64,000 nt of DNA. Source: Pseudomonas paeninsulae. GTDB taxonomy: Bacteria; Pseudomonadota; Gammaproteobacteria; Pseudomonadales; Pseudomonadaceae. The stretch covers positions 2,034,501-2,098,500 of the forward strand of contig NZ_CP141799.1 of NCBI RefSeq assembly GCF_035621475.1. The letters are read 5' to 3'. This document shows, one piece after another, positions 51,482 to 59,769 of this stretch (within the stretch, counting starts at the first letter, position 1; each line of letters opens with the position of its first letter). Made by a program: the position numbers and the translations under genes. Under the pieces are notes generated by a model, which made no database searches, was not told where the DNA came from, and saw only the letters and a program-made list of their open reading frames with translations.

Positions 51482-51634
51482 GCCACGGGCCTGTTGGCAC
51501 GCTTGAGTGTCCTGCATGGCAACGGGTAGGGGTTCGGCTAAGGTGCCGGCAACCGTGATAGGGTGGCCATGCAGCATGCGGTCACGCGCTGTACGCGAAG
51601 CCATAAGAATCATAAGAAGCAGAGGATCGCTCGT

Positions 51635-51994
51635 TTGAAAATACTGATAGTCGATGATTCGGCCATGTCACGAAAGCTGGTGATGAAAGCCCTGCCGGCG
51701 GATTTGCAGGCTGTCGTGACCCAGGCCACTAACGGTGAGGAAGCGTTGGTGGCTTACCACGCAGGCCATGCCGAGGTGATTTTTCTCGATCTGACCATGC
51801 CGGTGATGGACGGTTTTCGCACCCTGGAGCAACTCAAGCGCGAGGATGCCAAAGTCGTCGTCATCGTCATCAGCGCCGATATCCAGCCTCAAGCCCAGCA
51901 GCGAGTGCGCGACCTGGGGGCGGCGGCCTTCATCAAGAAACCGATTACCCCCGAGGCCATGCAGGCGGCGCTGTATGAAGTAGGGCTGATCTAG
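51635..51994 (+). CDS. CheY-like single-domain response regulator
   Basis: A 119-residue receiver with no output domain. VDDSAMSRK gives the acidic pocket, and Asp52 in FLDLTMPVMDG is the phosphorylation site; SADIQPQAQ and Lys in FIKKPI complete the site. TTG 51635 has GAGGA eight bases before it. It abuts the CheC-like gene without a gap and is followed by a histidine kinase, so the three form a compact signalling operon. Confidence 0.88.
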   Translation: MKILIVDDSAMSRKLVMKALPADLQAVVTQATNGEEALVAYHAGHAEVIFLDLTMPVMDGFRTLEQLKREDAKVVVIVISADIQPQAQQRVRDLGAAAFIKKPITPEAMQAALYEVGLI

Positions 51995-52612
51995 ATGAGC
52001 AGCCAACTGGCGAACCTGAATGAAGAGCAGCGCGATGCCCTGCAGGAACTGATGAACGTGGCCATGGGCCAGGGAGCTGACCGCCTGGCCCGCTTGACCG
52101 AAACCTTCGTCACCCTGTCAGTGCCCCACATCCATGTTGTCGACGTGACCAATACCAGCCTGTTGAGCCAGCTGATGATTGCCAGTCAGCCGGCCATCAT
52201 CACCCGTCAATCCTTTCTCGGTCGCCTGCGCGGTGAGGTGATGGTTTGCTTCGGTGAGAATGGTGCCGATGAATTGGCCGGCTTGATGGGTTATGAAGGG
52301 GTGGAAAAACACAGCATCCAGGATGAGCTGATGCTGGATGTCACCAATATCCTCACCGGGGCCTGTATCAATGGCCTGGCACAGCAGGTCGATATCAAGG
52401 TGAGTTACGGGTCGCCCTCGCTGCTATCGCGTGGGCGTTCGCTGCAGGAGGTACTTGGCGCCGCGCAATTGCGTGGTCATCAGGCGCTGGTGCTGGAGAT
52501 CCACTTCGAAGTGGCGACCCACAGTTTCTATTGCGATCTGCTGGTGTGCATCACCGAAGACACGGTGACCACCGTTATCGAAGTGATCGATCAGTTGCTG
52601 AGTGATATCTAG
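51995..52612 (+). CDS. CheC/CheX-type phosphatase
   Basis: A 205-residue chemotaxis-type protein with two phosphatase half-motifs: LQELMNVAMGQGADRLARLT near the start and LDVTNILTGACINGLAQ in the middle. It should dephosphorylate the receiver encoded just upstream. No flagellar or che cluster is near, so it may control something other than the flagellar motor. Confidence 0.85.
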   Translation: MSSQLANLNEEQRDALQELMNVAMGQGADRLARLTETFVTLSVPHIHVVDVTNTSLLSQLMIASQPAIITRQSFLGRLRGEVMVCFGENGADELAGLMGYEGVEKHSIQDELMLDVTNILTGACINGLAQQVDIKVSYGSPSLLSRGRSLQEVLGAAQLRGHQALVLEIHFEVATHSFYCDLLVCITEDTVTTVIEVIDQLLSDI

Positions 52613-52639
52613 CGCACATCATCGGAAAAAGGATGCGAG

Positions 52640-53974
52640 ATGACGCCTGCACCAGAAGAGGTATTGCCCGCGGAGTTGGTGGCGGTGCTGCAGAGCATCA
52701 GCCTCGGCGTATTGTTGCTCGATAGCCAGTATCGGGTGGCGTTCTGGAACGATTTCATGGCGATCCACAGCGGTAAGGATCGCACTGAGGTCAGGGGACG
52801 GTCGCTGTTCGATCTGTTTCCGGAATTACCGAGGCTGTGGGTGCAGAAGAAAATAGACGGGGTGTTCGCCTTGCACAACCAAGCGTTCACTTCCTGGCAG
52901 CAACGCCCGCACCTGTTCAGTTTCGCCGGCAGCCGGCCCATCACCGGCTCGACCGACATGATGTACCAGAATTGCACCTTCTCGCCGATGATGGCGGTCG
53001 CAGGTACCGTCAAATATGTCTGCCTGACCATCTCCGATGCCACTGAAACCGCGGCCCAGCATCTGCAGCTGGAGCGCCTCAATCAATTGCTGCGCGCGGA
53101 ACAAAGCGAGCAGGCGCGGCTGATTCACAAGCTCGAAGACACCCAGGCGCAACTGTTGCAGTCGGAGAAAATGGCGGCGATCGGCCAGTTGGCCGCAGGG
53201 GTTGCCCACGAGATCAATAACCCGGTGGGTTACGTCTACTCCAACTTCAGCAGCCTGGAGCGATATGTCGGCGACCTGTTTCGCCTGGTCGAGAGCTACC
53301 AGGCGGCGGCCGTCGAACATCAGGATGCGGCTTTGTGCGCGCAATTTGAGCAGGCCAATCAGGCGCTGGATTATGATTTTCTGCGCAGCGACATGGCCGA
53401 TCTGGTGCGTGAGTCACGCCAGGGCCTGGAACGGGTCAAGCAGATCGTTCAGGATCTGCGTGACTTCTCCCATATCGACTCGGGCGACTGGCAGGAGGCC
53501 GATTTGCACAAGGGCCTCGACAGCACGCTCAACGTGATCTGGAACGAGATCAAGTTCAAGGCCGAGGTGCTCAAGGACTATGGTGAGTTGCAGCCGGTGC
53601 AGTGTCTAGGCTCGCAACTCAACCAGGTGTTCATGAACCTGATCATGAATGCCGCCCATGCCATCGAGGGGCAGGGCACTATCTGGCTGGAAACCGGAGC
53701 GCAGGATGATTGGGTGTTCGTGCGGGTGCGCGACAGTGGCAGTGGTATTGCCCCGGAGCATCTGACCCGCTTGTTCGACCCCTTCTTCACCACCAAACCG
53801 GTTGGGCAAGGCACCGGCCTCGGGCTCTCGGTGTCTTACAGCATCGTGGCCAAACACCATGGCCGTCTGGAAGTCGAGAGCGAACTTGGCAAGGGCGCAG
53901 TGTTTACCGTTTGGCTGCCACGCTGTCAGCCACCGCAGGGCGATATCGCAACCGGCCTGGAACAGGACGAGTGA
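52640..53974 (+). CDS. PAS-domain sensor histidine kinase
   Basis: A 444-residue kinase without membrane helices: PAS domain (about 12-135), coiled coil (140-180), phosphoacceptor His190 in AAGVAHEINNPVGYVYSN, and the ATPase domain with NLIMNAAHAI, RVRDSGSGIAPEHL, FDPFFTTK and GTGLGLSVSYS. It probably phosphorylates the receiver encoded at 51635 in the cytosol; the signal is unknown. Confidence 0.9.
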   Translation: MTPAPEEVLPAELVAVLQSISLGVLLLDSQYRVAFWNDFMAIHSGKDRTEVRGRSLFDLFPELPRLWVQKKIDGVFALHNQAFTSWQQRPHLFSFAGSRPITGSTDMMYQNCTFSPMMAVAGTVKYVCLTISDATETAAQHLQLERLNQLLRAEQSEQARLIHKLEDTQAQLLQSEKMAAIGQLAAGVAHEINNPVGYVYSNFSSLERYVGDLFRLVESYQAAAVEHQDAALCAQFEQANQALDYDFLRSDMADLVRESRQGLERVKQIVQDLRDFSHIDSGDWQEADLHKGLDSTLNVIWNEIKFKAEVLKDYGELQPVQCLGSQLNQVFMNLIMNAAHAIEGQGTIWLETGAQDDWVFVRVRDSGSGIAPEHLTRLFDPFFTTKPVGQGTGLGLSVSYSIVAKHHGRLEVESELGKGAVFTVWLPRCQPPQGDIATGLEQDE

Positions 53975-54106
53975 TGCCTGCTGCTGCAGGCTGGATTATT
54001 GGCGATAAACAGGCAGGCACTCTTTTGCGTTTGTATGCTGGCGCACCTTTGCCGGCTTTTCGTTGTCCACTGAGTCTCGATCCGATTAGGCCCCAAGGCG
54101 CTGGTT

Positions 54107-55003
54107 ATGAGCGAACGCAAAGCATTATTGATCTTGCATGGCAAGCAAGCCGGCAACCAAGAGGTGCGCGCCGCAGTGGCGACGCGCCGTGAGGATGGCT
54201 GGCAGCTCGACGTGCGGGTCACCTGGGAGGCGGGTGATGCCCGTCGGCTGGTCAACGAGGCCCTGCAAGCCGGCTATCCGATACTGATCGCCGGGGGTGG
54301 TGACGGCATGTTGCGCGAGGTGGCCGAAGCGATGGCACTGGCGCACACCGAGGCCAGTCTGGTGCTACTGCCGCTGGGTACGGCCAACGACTTCGCCAAT
54401 GCTGCGGGGTTGCCGTTGAGTCCCCTCGAGGCGCTGGCGTTGCTGGATGAGCCGGCGCAGCCGATCGACCTGGGCGAGGTCGATGGTCAGCTTTATCTCA
54501 ATATGGCCACGGGTGGTTTTGGCTCTAATGTCACCGCCAATACCTCCGAAGACCTCAAACGCCTGCTCGGCGGCGCTGCCTACTTTCTCACCGGGTTGGC
54601 CCGCTTTGCGGAGGTGCGCTCGGCCTTTGGTCGCTTCACCGGGCCGGATTTTTTCTGGGAGGGCGAGTTCATTGCCATGGGCATCGGCAATGGGCGACAG
54701 GCTGGCGGCGGGCATCTGCTTTGCCCAGATGCACGAGTGAATGACGGTTTGCTGGATGTCTGCATAGTCCCGGCCGCGGAGGATGTGGTTGGCACCTTGG
54801 GCACCTTGTTGTCTGGCGGGATCAACGGCTTGCAACGCGTCGCACTCAGTGCGCGCTTGCCCTGGCTGGAAGTCGAGGCGCCGGAAGGTCTGGATTTGAA
54901 TCTGGATGGCGAGCCGCTGGAAAGCCGCCACCTGCGCTTTTCCGCGCGGCGTAATGCGTTGCGGGTGCACTTGCCGGTGGGTTCGCCGCTACTGCGTGAG
55001 TGA
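54107..55003 (+). CDS. yegS: YegS-type lipid kinase
   Basis: A 298-residue diacylglycerol-kinase-like protein. ILIAGGGDGMLREVAEAMA is the catalytic loop, and LPLGTANDFANAAGLPLSPLEAL the adjacent site; the C-terminal beta domain is complete. E. coli YegS phosphorylates phosphatidylglycerol in vitro. It follows the kinase operon with a 132-base gap and precedes cheV; a link to the glycerol-related genes upstream is possible but unproven. Confidence 0.85.
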   Translation: MSERKALLILHGKQAGNQEVRAAVATRREDGWQLDVRVTWEAGDARRLVNEALQAGYPILIAGGGDGMLREVAEAMALAHTEASLVLLPLGTANDFANAAGLPLSPLEALALLDEPAQPIDLGEVDGQLYLNMATGGFGSNVTANTSEDLKRLLGGAAYFLTGLARFAEVRSAFGRFTGPDFFWEGEFIAMGIGNGRQAGGGHLLCPDARVNDGLLDVCIVPAAEDVVGTLGTLLSGGINGLQRVALSARLPWLEVEAPEGLDLNLDGEPLESRHLRFSARRNALRVHLPVGSPLLRE

Positions 55004-55131
55004 TATTGATGGCACTTGGCTGGCACCGCTGCGCCTGCTCGTGCAAGATGGCGCCCGGTCGGCTTCAGCACTGTCGCTCCTTGCCGATACCCTTGCTGTA
55101 ACTGGATTCGATCAACAATTTGGAGCGCGCA

Positions 55132-56067
55132 ATGGCTGGCATTCTTGACTCGGTGGATAAACGCACCCAACTGGTGGGCGAGAACCGCCTGGAAATCCTG
55201 ATGTTTCGCCTGGCCGGGCGGCAGTTATTCGCGATCAACGTGTTCAAGGTGCAGGAAGTCCTGCAGATGCCCAAGCTGACGCTGATGCCACACCGCCATC
55301 GCTTTGTCTGTGGAGTGGTCAATCTGCGTGGCCAGACCCTGCCGGTCATCGACCTGTCGCAAGCCATCGGCATGCGCCCGATAGTGCCGGATGAGCGCAG
55401 CACCATCATCGTTACCGAGTACAACCGCTCCGTGCAGGCCTTTCTGGTCGGCGGCGTCGATCGCATTCTCAACCTCAACTGGGAATCCATCCTGCCGCCA
55501 CCGGGTAGTGCGGGGCGTCAGCATTACCTGACGGCGATCACCAAAGTCGAAGAGCAGTTGGTGGAAATCATCGATGTGGAAAAGGTGTTGGCCGAGATCG
55601 TGCCCTACAACGCCAAGATTTCCGGCGACCGCTTGGCCGATCCTGTGCTGGAGCGTGCGCGTGGGCGTGAGGTGCTGCTGGTAGACGACTCCAGCGTGGC
55701 CCTGGCGCAGTTGCGCGAGACCCTGTCGCAGTTAGGGTTGACGATGCATGTGGCCACCGATGGCCTGAAAGGCTTGAACATGCTGAAAAAATGGGCCGAT
55801 GCCGGTGAGGTGCTAACCGATAAACTGCTGATGGTCTTCACCGATGCGGAAATGCCCGAGATGGACGGCTATCGTCTGACCACCGAAATCCGACAGGATC
55901 CCCGCCTGAAGGACCTCTACGTGGTGCTGCATACCTCGCTGTCGGGTAGTTTCAACGAGGCCATGGTGAAGAAGGTCGGTTGCGACAACTTCCTCTCCAA
56001 GTTTCAGCCGGACAAGCTGGTCGACGTGATCCGCGAACGCCTGATGCTCGACGAACCAAGCGCCTAA
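55132..56067 (+). CDS. cheV: Chemotaxis coupling protein CheV (second copy)
   Basis: A 311-residue CheW-receiver fusion. The CheW part has FAINVFKVQEVLQMPKL and GVVNLRGQTLPVIDLSQAIG; the receiver has VLLVDDSSVA and Asp238 in FTDAEMPEMDGY. ATG 55132 with GGAG is preferred over TTG 55120. It shares the architecture of the cheV at 24353, though the two differ over most of their length, so they are old paralogues that may serve different receptors. Confidence 0.92.
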   Translation: MAGILDSVDKRTQLVGENRLEILMFRLAGRQLFAINVFKVQEVLQMPKLTLMPHRHRFVCGVVNLRGQTLPVIDLSQAIGMRPIVPDERSTIIVTEYNRSVQAFLVGGVDRILNLNWESILPPPGSAGRQHYLTAITKVEEQLVEIIDVEKVLAEIVPYNAKISGDRLADPVLERARGREVLLVDDSSVALAQLRETLSQLGLTMHVATDGLKGLNMLKKWADAGEVLTDKLLMVFTDAEMPEMDGYRLTTEIRQDPRLKDLYVVLHTSLSGSFNEAMVKKVGCDNFLSKFQPDKLVDVIRERLMLDEPSA

Positions 56068-56071
56068 ACCA

Positions 56072-56122
56072 GCACGGCTGGCGTTGCGCTCGGAGCGAAG
56101 CGACAGCCCGCCGTTTTTTTTG
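56072..56122 (+). terminator. Hairpin and T-run after the second cheV
   Basis: GGCTG...CAGCC with weak inner pairing is followed by CGCCG and eight T residues, just past the cheV stop. It may also serve the convergent DUF1499 gene. Confidence 0.5.
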
Positions 56123-56150
56123 CGTTGCGCCGATTGCGGTCAGGCAGCCG

Positions 56151-56636
56151 CTACTGCTGCTCGCCGAGCCGTTGACGCAGATGCTCGATGCGCTTGCGGT
56201 TGACGCCCAAGTCCGAGTAGCCCAAGCGTGAGGCCGAGCGCACATCGACGGCCTGATCGCCGATCAAGAACTCCACGTCATCGACGAAACGCAGCATCTG
56301 GCTGCCGAATTCGGCATGCAGGTAATTGGCGTCTTGCTTGATCAGGCGTACCCGGGGTTCGTCGGCCAATAGCTTGACCAGCAGTGCCTGGGTCTGGCTC
56401 GGACTGCCCCGCAGTGGCAGCGGCTCGATCCGCTGCTCCGCGTCACTGGCCTGGCTGCTGACGCAGTTGGGCGACTCCGGGCAGGGGGCCAGGCGCCCAT
56501 CGTGCGTGCCAAGATTCTCGGGCGGGCTGCCGCTACAGCCACTCAGCAGTGCTACCAGGGCAAAACCCAGCGCGGGCTTGTGAGTGGGCTGGGTTACTCG
56601 TATAAGGACTTTTTGCCGAACTGGATGCTGGCTCAT
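56151..56636 (-). CDS. DUF1499 domain lipoprotein
   Basis: A 161-residue lipoprotein with an unusually long n-region (17-19 residues) before the signal core and lipobox LLSGCSG. The DUF1499 core has LAPCPESPNCVSSQA and HAEFGSQMLRFVDDVEFLI and DVRSASRLGYSDLGVNRKRIEHLR. GGAGAG lies before ATG 56636, inside the divergent MOSC gene. The family function is unknown. Confidence 0.87.
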   Translation of the reverse strand: MSQHPVRQKVLIRVTQPTHKPALGFALVALLSGCSGSPPENLGTHDGRLAPCPESPNCVSSQASDAEQRIEPLPLRGSPSQTQALLVKLLADEPRVRLIKQDANYLHAEFGSQMLRFVDDVEFLIGDQAVDVRSASRLGYSDLGVNRKRIEHLRQRLGEQQ

Positions 56637-57438
56637 GTTACGTCTCTCCGGGTTGTACCGTTATTCGCTGAAGTCCGCCATCGCCGAACCACTGACTGAA
56701 ATTCAGCTGGATGCCCTGGGCGTGGTCGGTGACCGACGCTGGATGCTAGTCGATGCACAGAATGGGCGCTTTCTTACCCAGCGGGCGTTGCCGCATATGA
56801 GTCAATTGCTGGCACGGCACAATGTTGCGGGTGGCCTGACCCTGAGCTCGGCTGGTTTTCCTGTACTCGAGGTGCCCTTGCCAGGCGTTGATGCTGCGCT
56901 GCGCGGCGTGTTTATCTGGAGTGACAGCCTATATGTGCCGGATGCGGGCGATGAGGCGGCCGAGTGGTTGAGCCGTTTTATCGGCAAGCCCTGTCGACTG
57001 GTGCATGTGCCTGCCGAGCGCGCCCGGTTTATCGCGGGTAATCTCAGCGCGGAAGAGAAGGTCGGTTTCGCCGATGGCTTCCCTTTGCTGTTGATCGGCC
57101 AGGCTTCGCTGGATGATTTGTCGGTGCGGGTCGGGCGGCCGCTGGAAATGCTGCGTTTTCGGCCGAATCTGGTGGTCGAGGGCGGCGCGGCCTATGTCGA
57201 GGACAGTTGGCGGCGTATCCGCATTGGTGGCATCGAGTTTCGCGTGGCCAAGGGCTGCACTCGCTGCATCCTCACTACCCTTGATCCGCTGACCGGCGAG
57301 CGCAGTGCCGACCGTGAACCGCTCACCACGCTGAAGAGCTATCGCGCCCGTGATGGCGAGGTGTACTTCGGTCAGAATCTGATCAATCAAGGTGTCGGTG
57401 GACTGCAGCTCGGTATGACGGTTGAGGTGTTGGAGTAA
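56635..57438 (+). CDS. MOSC domain-containing protein
   Basis: A 267-residue protein: MOSC_N beta-barrel (LRLSGLYRYSLKSAIAEPLTEIQLDALGVVGDRRWMLVD) and MOSC domain with RFRPNLVVEGG and Cys in GCTRCILTTLDPLTGER. Such proteins bind molybdenum cofactor or act as amidoxime-type reductases, consistent with the Moco genes upstream. Its ATG overlaps the ATG of the divergent DUF1499 gene within CATG. Confidence 0.87.
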   Translation: MLRLSGLYRYSLKSAIAEPLTEIQLDALGVVGDRRWMLVDAQNGRFLTQRALPHMSQLLARHNVAGGLTLSSAGFPVLEVPLPGVDAALRGVFIWSDSLYVPDAGDEAAEWLSRFIGKPCRLVHVPAERARFIAGNLSAEEKVGFADGFPLLLIGQASLDDLSVRVGRPLEMLRFRPNLVVEGGAAYVEDSWRRIRIGGIEFRVAKGCTRCILTTLDPLTGERSADREPLTTLKSYRARDGEVYFGQNLINQGVGGLQLGMTVEVLE

Positions 57439-57477
57439 GCCACAAACTTCAAGCCATCAGCTGCCAATACACGAGTA

Positions 57478-57499
57478 ATGAGGTGCCTGAGCACCTCAT
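57478..57499. terminator. Perfect hairpin between MOSC and slt
   Basis: ATGAGGTGC and GCACCTCAT pair around CTGA between convergent genes. T-runs are absent, so it is a probable rather than certain bidirectional terminator. Confidence 0.6.
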
Positions 57500-57522
57500 C
57501 CTGATTCACCTGCGGCCACCGC

Positions 57523-59451
57523 CTATTGATCGTCGAAATAACGCTCGTGCCAGGCAATCAGTGGTTGTGGGGCGTTGAGCTTCTGTCCGTAGATCACCGA
57601 ATAAGACAGCACGTTCTGCACGTACTGACGGGTTTCGTCGAACGGGATGTTCTCGATCCAGACGTCATACGCCAGGTGGTTGGTGCCGCGTAGCCACTGG
57701 CGTACACGGCCGGGGCCGGCGTTATAGGCGGCAGAGGCAAGCACGCGGTTGCCGTTGAATTGACCGTAGACCTGGCTCAGGTAGGCGGCGCCGAGCTGGA
57801 TGTTGGTATCCGGCAGCAAGACATTGTTTGGGTTGCTCAAGGGGATGCCGAACTTGCGGGCGGTCTCCTTGGCGGTCGCCGGCATCAACTGCATCAGGCC
57901 CATGGCGCCTACCTGGGACTTGGCATCGGCCATGAAGGCGCTTTCCTGGCGGGTAATGGCAAATAACCAGCTGGAGTGCAGGCCACGTTTCTTCGACTCA
58001 ATGGTCAGCGGTTCGCGGTGGGCCATGGGGAAGCGCACGTCCAGGTCGTCCCAGTACTGCGCCTGGCTGATGGTGCGAATCGCCGGAAAGTACCACTCCA
58101 TGTCGTATGCCAGGCGCGCCTGGGCAACCAACTCATCACGGCTGAACAGGCGGCTGACGTGATACCACTCGCGGCGACCATCTACGATCTGGCCGCGTTC
58201 GTGGAATTCCATTGCCCGGCGAATACCCGCGGCGTTGCGCACCTTTTGTACGATCTTGGCTGAAAGAAGCAACGGTTTGTTGTTTAGCTGGTAGGGCGCT
58301 TTGACCTGATCGGCGGCCATGAAACCGTAGAAGTCGCGCTCCTTGGCCAGGGTTTGGTAGAGCGCTTTCGGCTCCTGGCTGTTGGGCTGGGCCAGTTGCA
58401 GGCTGCGTGCCTGCCAATAACGCCAGCGGTTGGTCTGCCCCAGCTCCTCGGGCATTTTGCGGGTCAACTGGTGTGCCTCGTCCCAGCGGCCGAGGCGCAA
58501 CAGTAGGCGCGCACGCCATTCACTGACGGTATTGTCACGCAGTTGCGGGTCGTACTGCGCCATGACCTTGAGCGCGCGGGCGTCGAAGCGTTTTGCCAGG
58601 GTCAGGCCAATTTCACGAGCGATGGCAACTTGCTCGTCGCTGGAAAACTTCATGCGCTTGGCATAGCTATCCAGCAGCGTCAGGGCTTGTTCCGGGTCTT
58701 GCCGGGCCAGGCGGCGCAGGCCGAGGCCGACTACATCGGCCATGGCTGAATCGTTGGAGCTGAAGCGAGCGGTTTGGCTGAGGATTTGTGGTTTCTGCGC
58801 CACTTCGAGTAACAGCTTGCCGTGGTTGCCCAGGGTTGGCAGTTCCTTGATCAGGTAGCTGGCCAAGCCATAGTTGCGGGTTTCGGCGGCCAATTTGGCG
58901 CGTTTCCAGCGCATTTCTTCGGTGAGCTGGCCCTTGGCGGCCCACTGGTCGAACAGGCGATCGCAGGCATTGGGTTGCGACTTGCCGACCAGCCAGAGTT
59001 TTTCGGCAGTGGCAAAGCCCTCGGCAAGCATGCCGTGGCCCAGCTGATATTGGCCGTACAAACAATCCAGTTCGGTGAAGTTCAGCGCGGGATCATAGTG
59101 GTTGATGAAGGTTTTCCACTCGCCGCGCTCGGCCAGCCAGCGCAGCCAGCGCAATTTCATCCAGCCGGCCTGTGGCAGGTCGCCATGTTCGGCAAGAAAT
59201 TTCTCAATCTCGTCGTTGCTCGCCCATTTGAGTCGAGCGGTCAGTTCGTCATAGGCCAGGTAAGGCTCCAGCGGGTAATTACGCAGGGCCTGGGCATAGC
59301 GTTGATAAGGGGCTTTGTCGCCTTTGGCCAAGGCGGCCTTGGCCACGTCATAGTACTGGCGCTGCTGGGCCAGACTGGCAGCCTGAGTCGCTGCGGTTGT
59401 CGCTGCGGTGATGATTAAACAGGAAAGCAGGCAAAACAGACGACCGCGCAT
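57523..59451 (-). CDS. slt: Soluble lytic murein transglycosylase
   Basis: A 642-residue periplasmic enzyme (Slt70 type). A signal peptide (MRGRLFCLLSCLIITAATTAATQA) is followed by a long alpha-superhelical U and L domain and a C-terminal lysozyme-like domain with catalytic Glu in ITRQESAFMADAKSQVGAMGLMQLMPATA. It cleaves peptidoglycan glycan strands to 1,6-anhydro products. ATG 59451 is the start; the frame extends to 59580 without family match. It is divergent from uup. Confidence 0.94.
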   Translation of the reverse strand: MRGRLFCLLSCLIITAATTAATQAASLAQQRQYYDVAKAALAKGDKAPYQRYAQALRNYPLEPYLAYDELTARLKWASNDEIEKFLAEHGDLPQAGWMKLRWLRWLAERGEWKTFINHYDPALNFTELDCLYGQYQLGHGMLAEGFATAEKLWLVGKSQPNACDRLFDQWAAKGQLTEEMRWKRAKLAAETRNYGLASYLIKELPTLGNHGKLLLEVAQKPQILSQTARFSSNDSAMADVVGLGLRRLARQDPEQALTLLDSYAKRMKFSSDEQVAIAREIGLTLAKRFDARALKVMAQYDPQLRDNTVSEWRARLLLRLGRWDEAHQLTRKMPEELGQTNRWRYWQARSLQLAQPNSQEPKALYQTLAKERDFYGFMAADQVKAPYQLNNKPLLLSAKIVQKVRNAAGIRRAMEFHERGQIVDGRREWYHVSRLFSRDELVAQARLAYDMEWYFPAIRTISQAQYWDDLDVRFPMAHREPLTIESKKRGLHSSWLFAITRQESAFMADAKSQVGAMGLMQLMPATAKETARKFGIPLSNPNNVLLPDTNIQLGAAYLSQVYGQFNGNRVLASAAYNAGPGRVRQWLRGTNHLAYDVWIENIPFDETRQYVQNVLSYSVIYGQKLNAPQPLIAWHERYFDDQ

Positions 59452-59769
59452 GACACATCCGGGTAAGCAAATGAGAGGAGCGACAGTAAGACCGACGCTA
59501 GATTCATCTAGCTTAGCCTTTTGCCGGGGGCAGGTGAAAGTCACGCTGCCGACTGGCGGCTTAATGAAAATTGCCCGCAAACTCGGGGCGCTTCTCGGTT
59601 AGAATGCGCGCCCAGTTTTTGCCGGGACCTGCGGGCGTCGGCAAATAAGTTTTTTGCGGTGATAAAGCTTCGCAGAATAGGGCTGGAACGCGCAGATAGC
59701 TGTTCATTTCTTGCGCTTTCGCAGCCGTTACCTGCTTGTTTATCAGTCGCTGTATTATCGAGGCGTGCC

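Noticed and set aside
50450..51613. 387-codon minus-strand frame opposite the FGGY kinase
   Set aside because: The kinase signatures are on the plus strand; the opposite frame has no domain.
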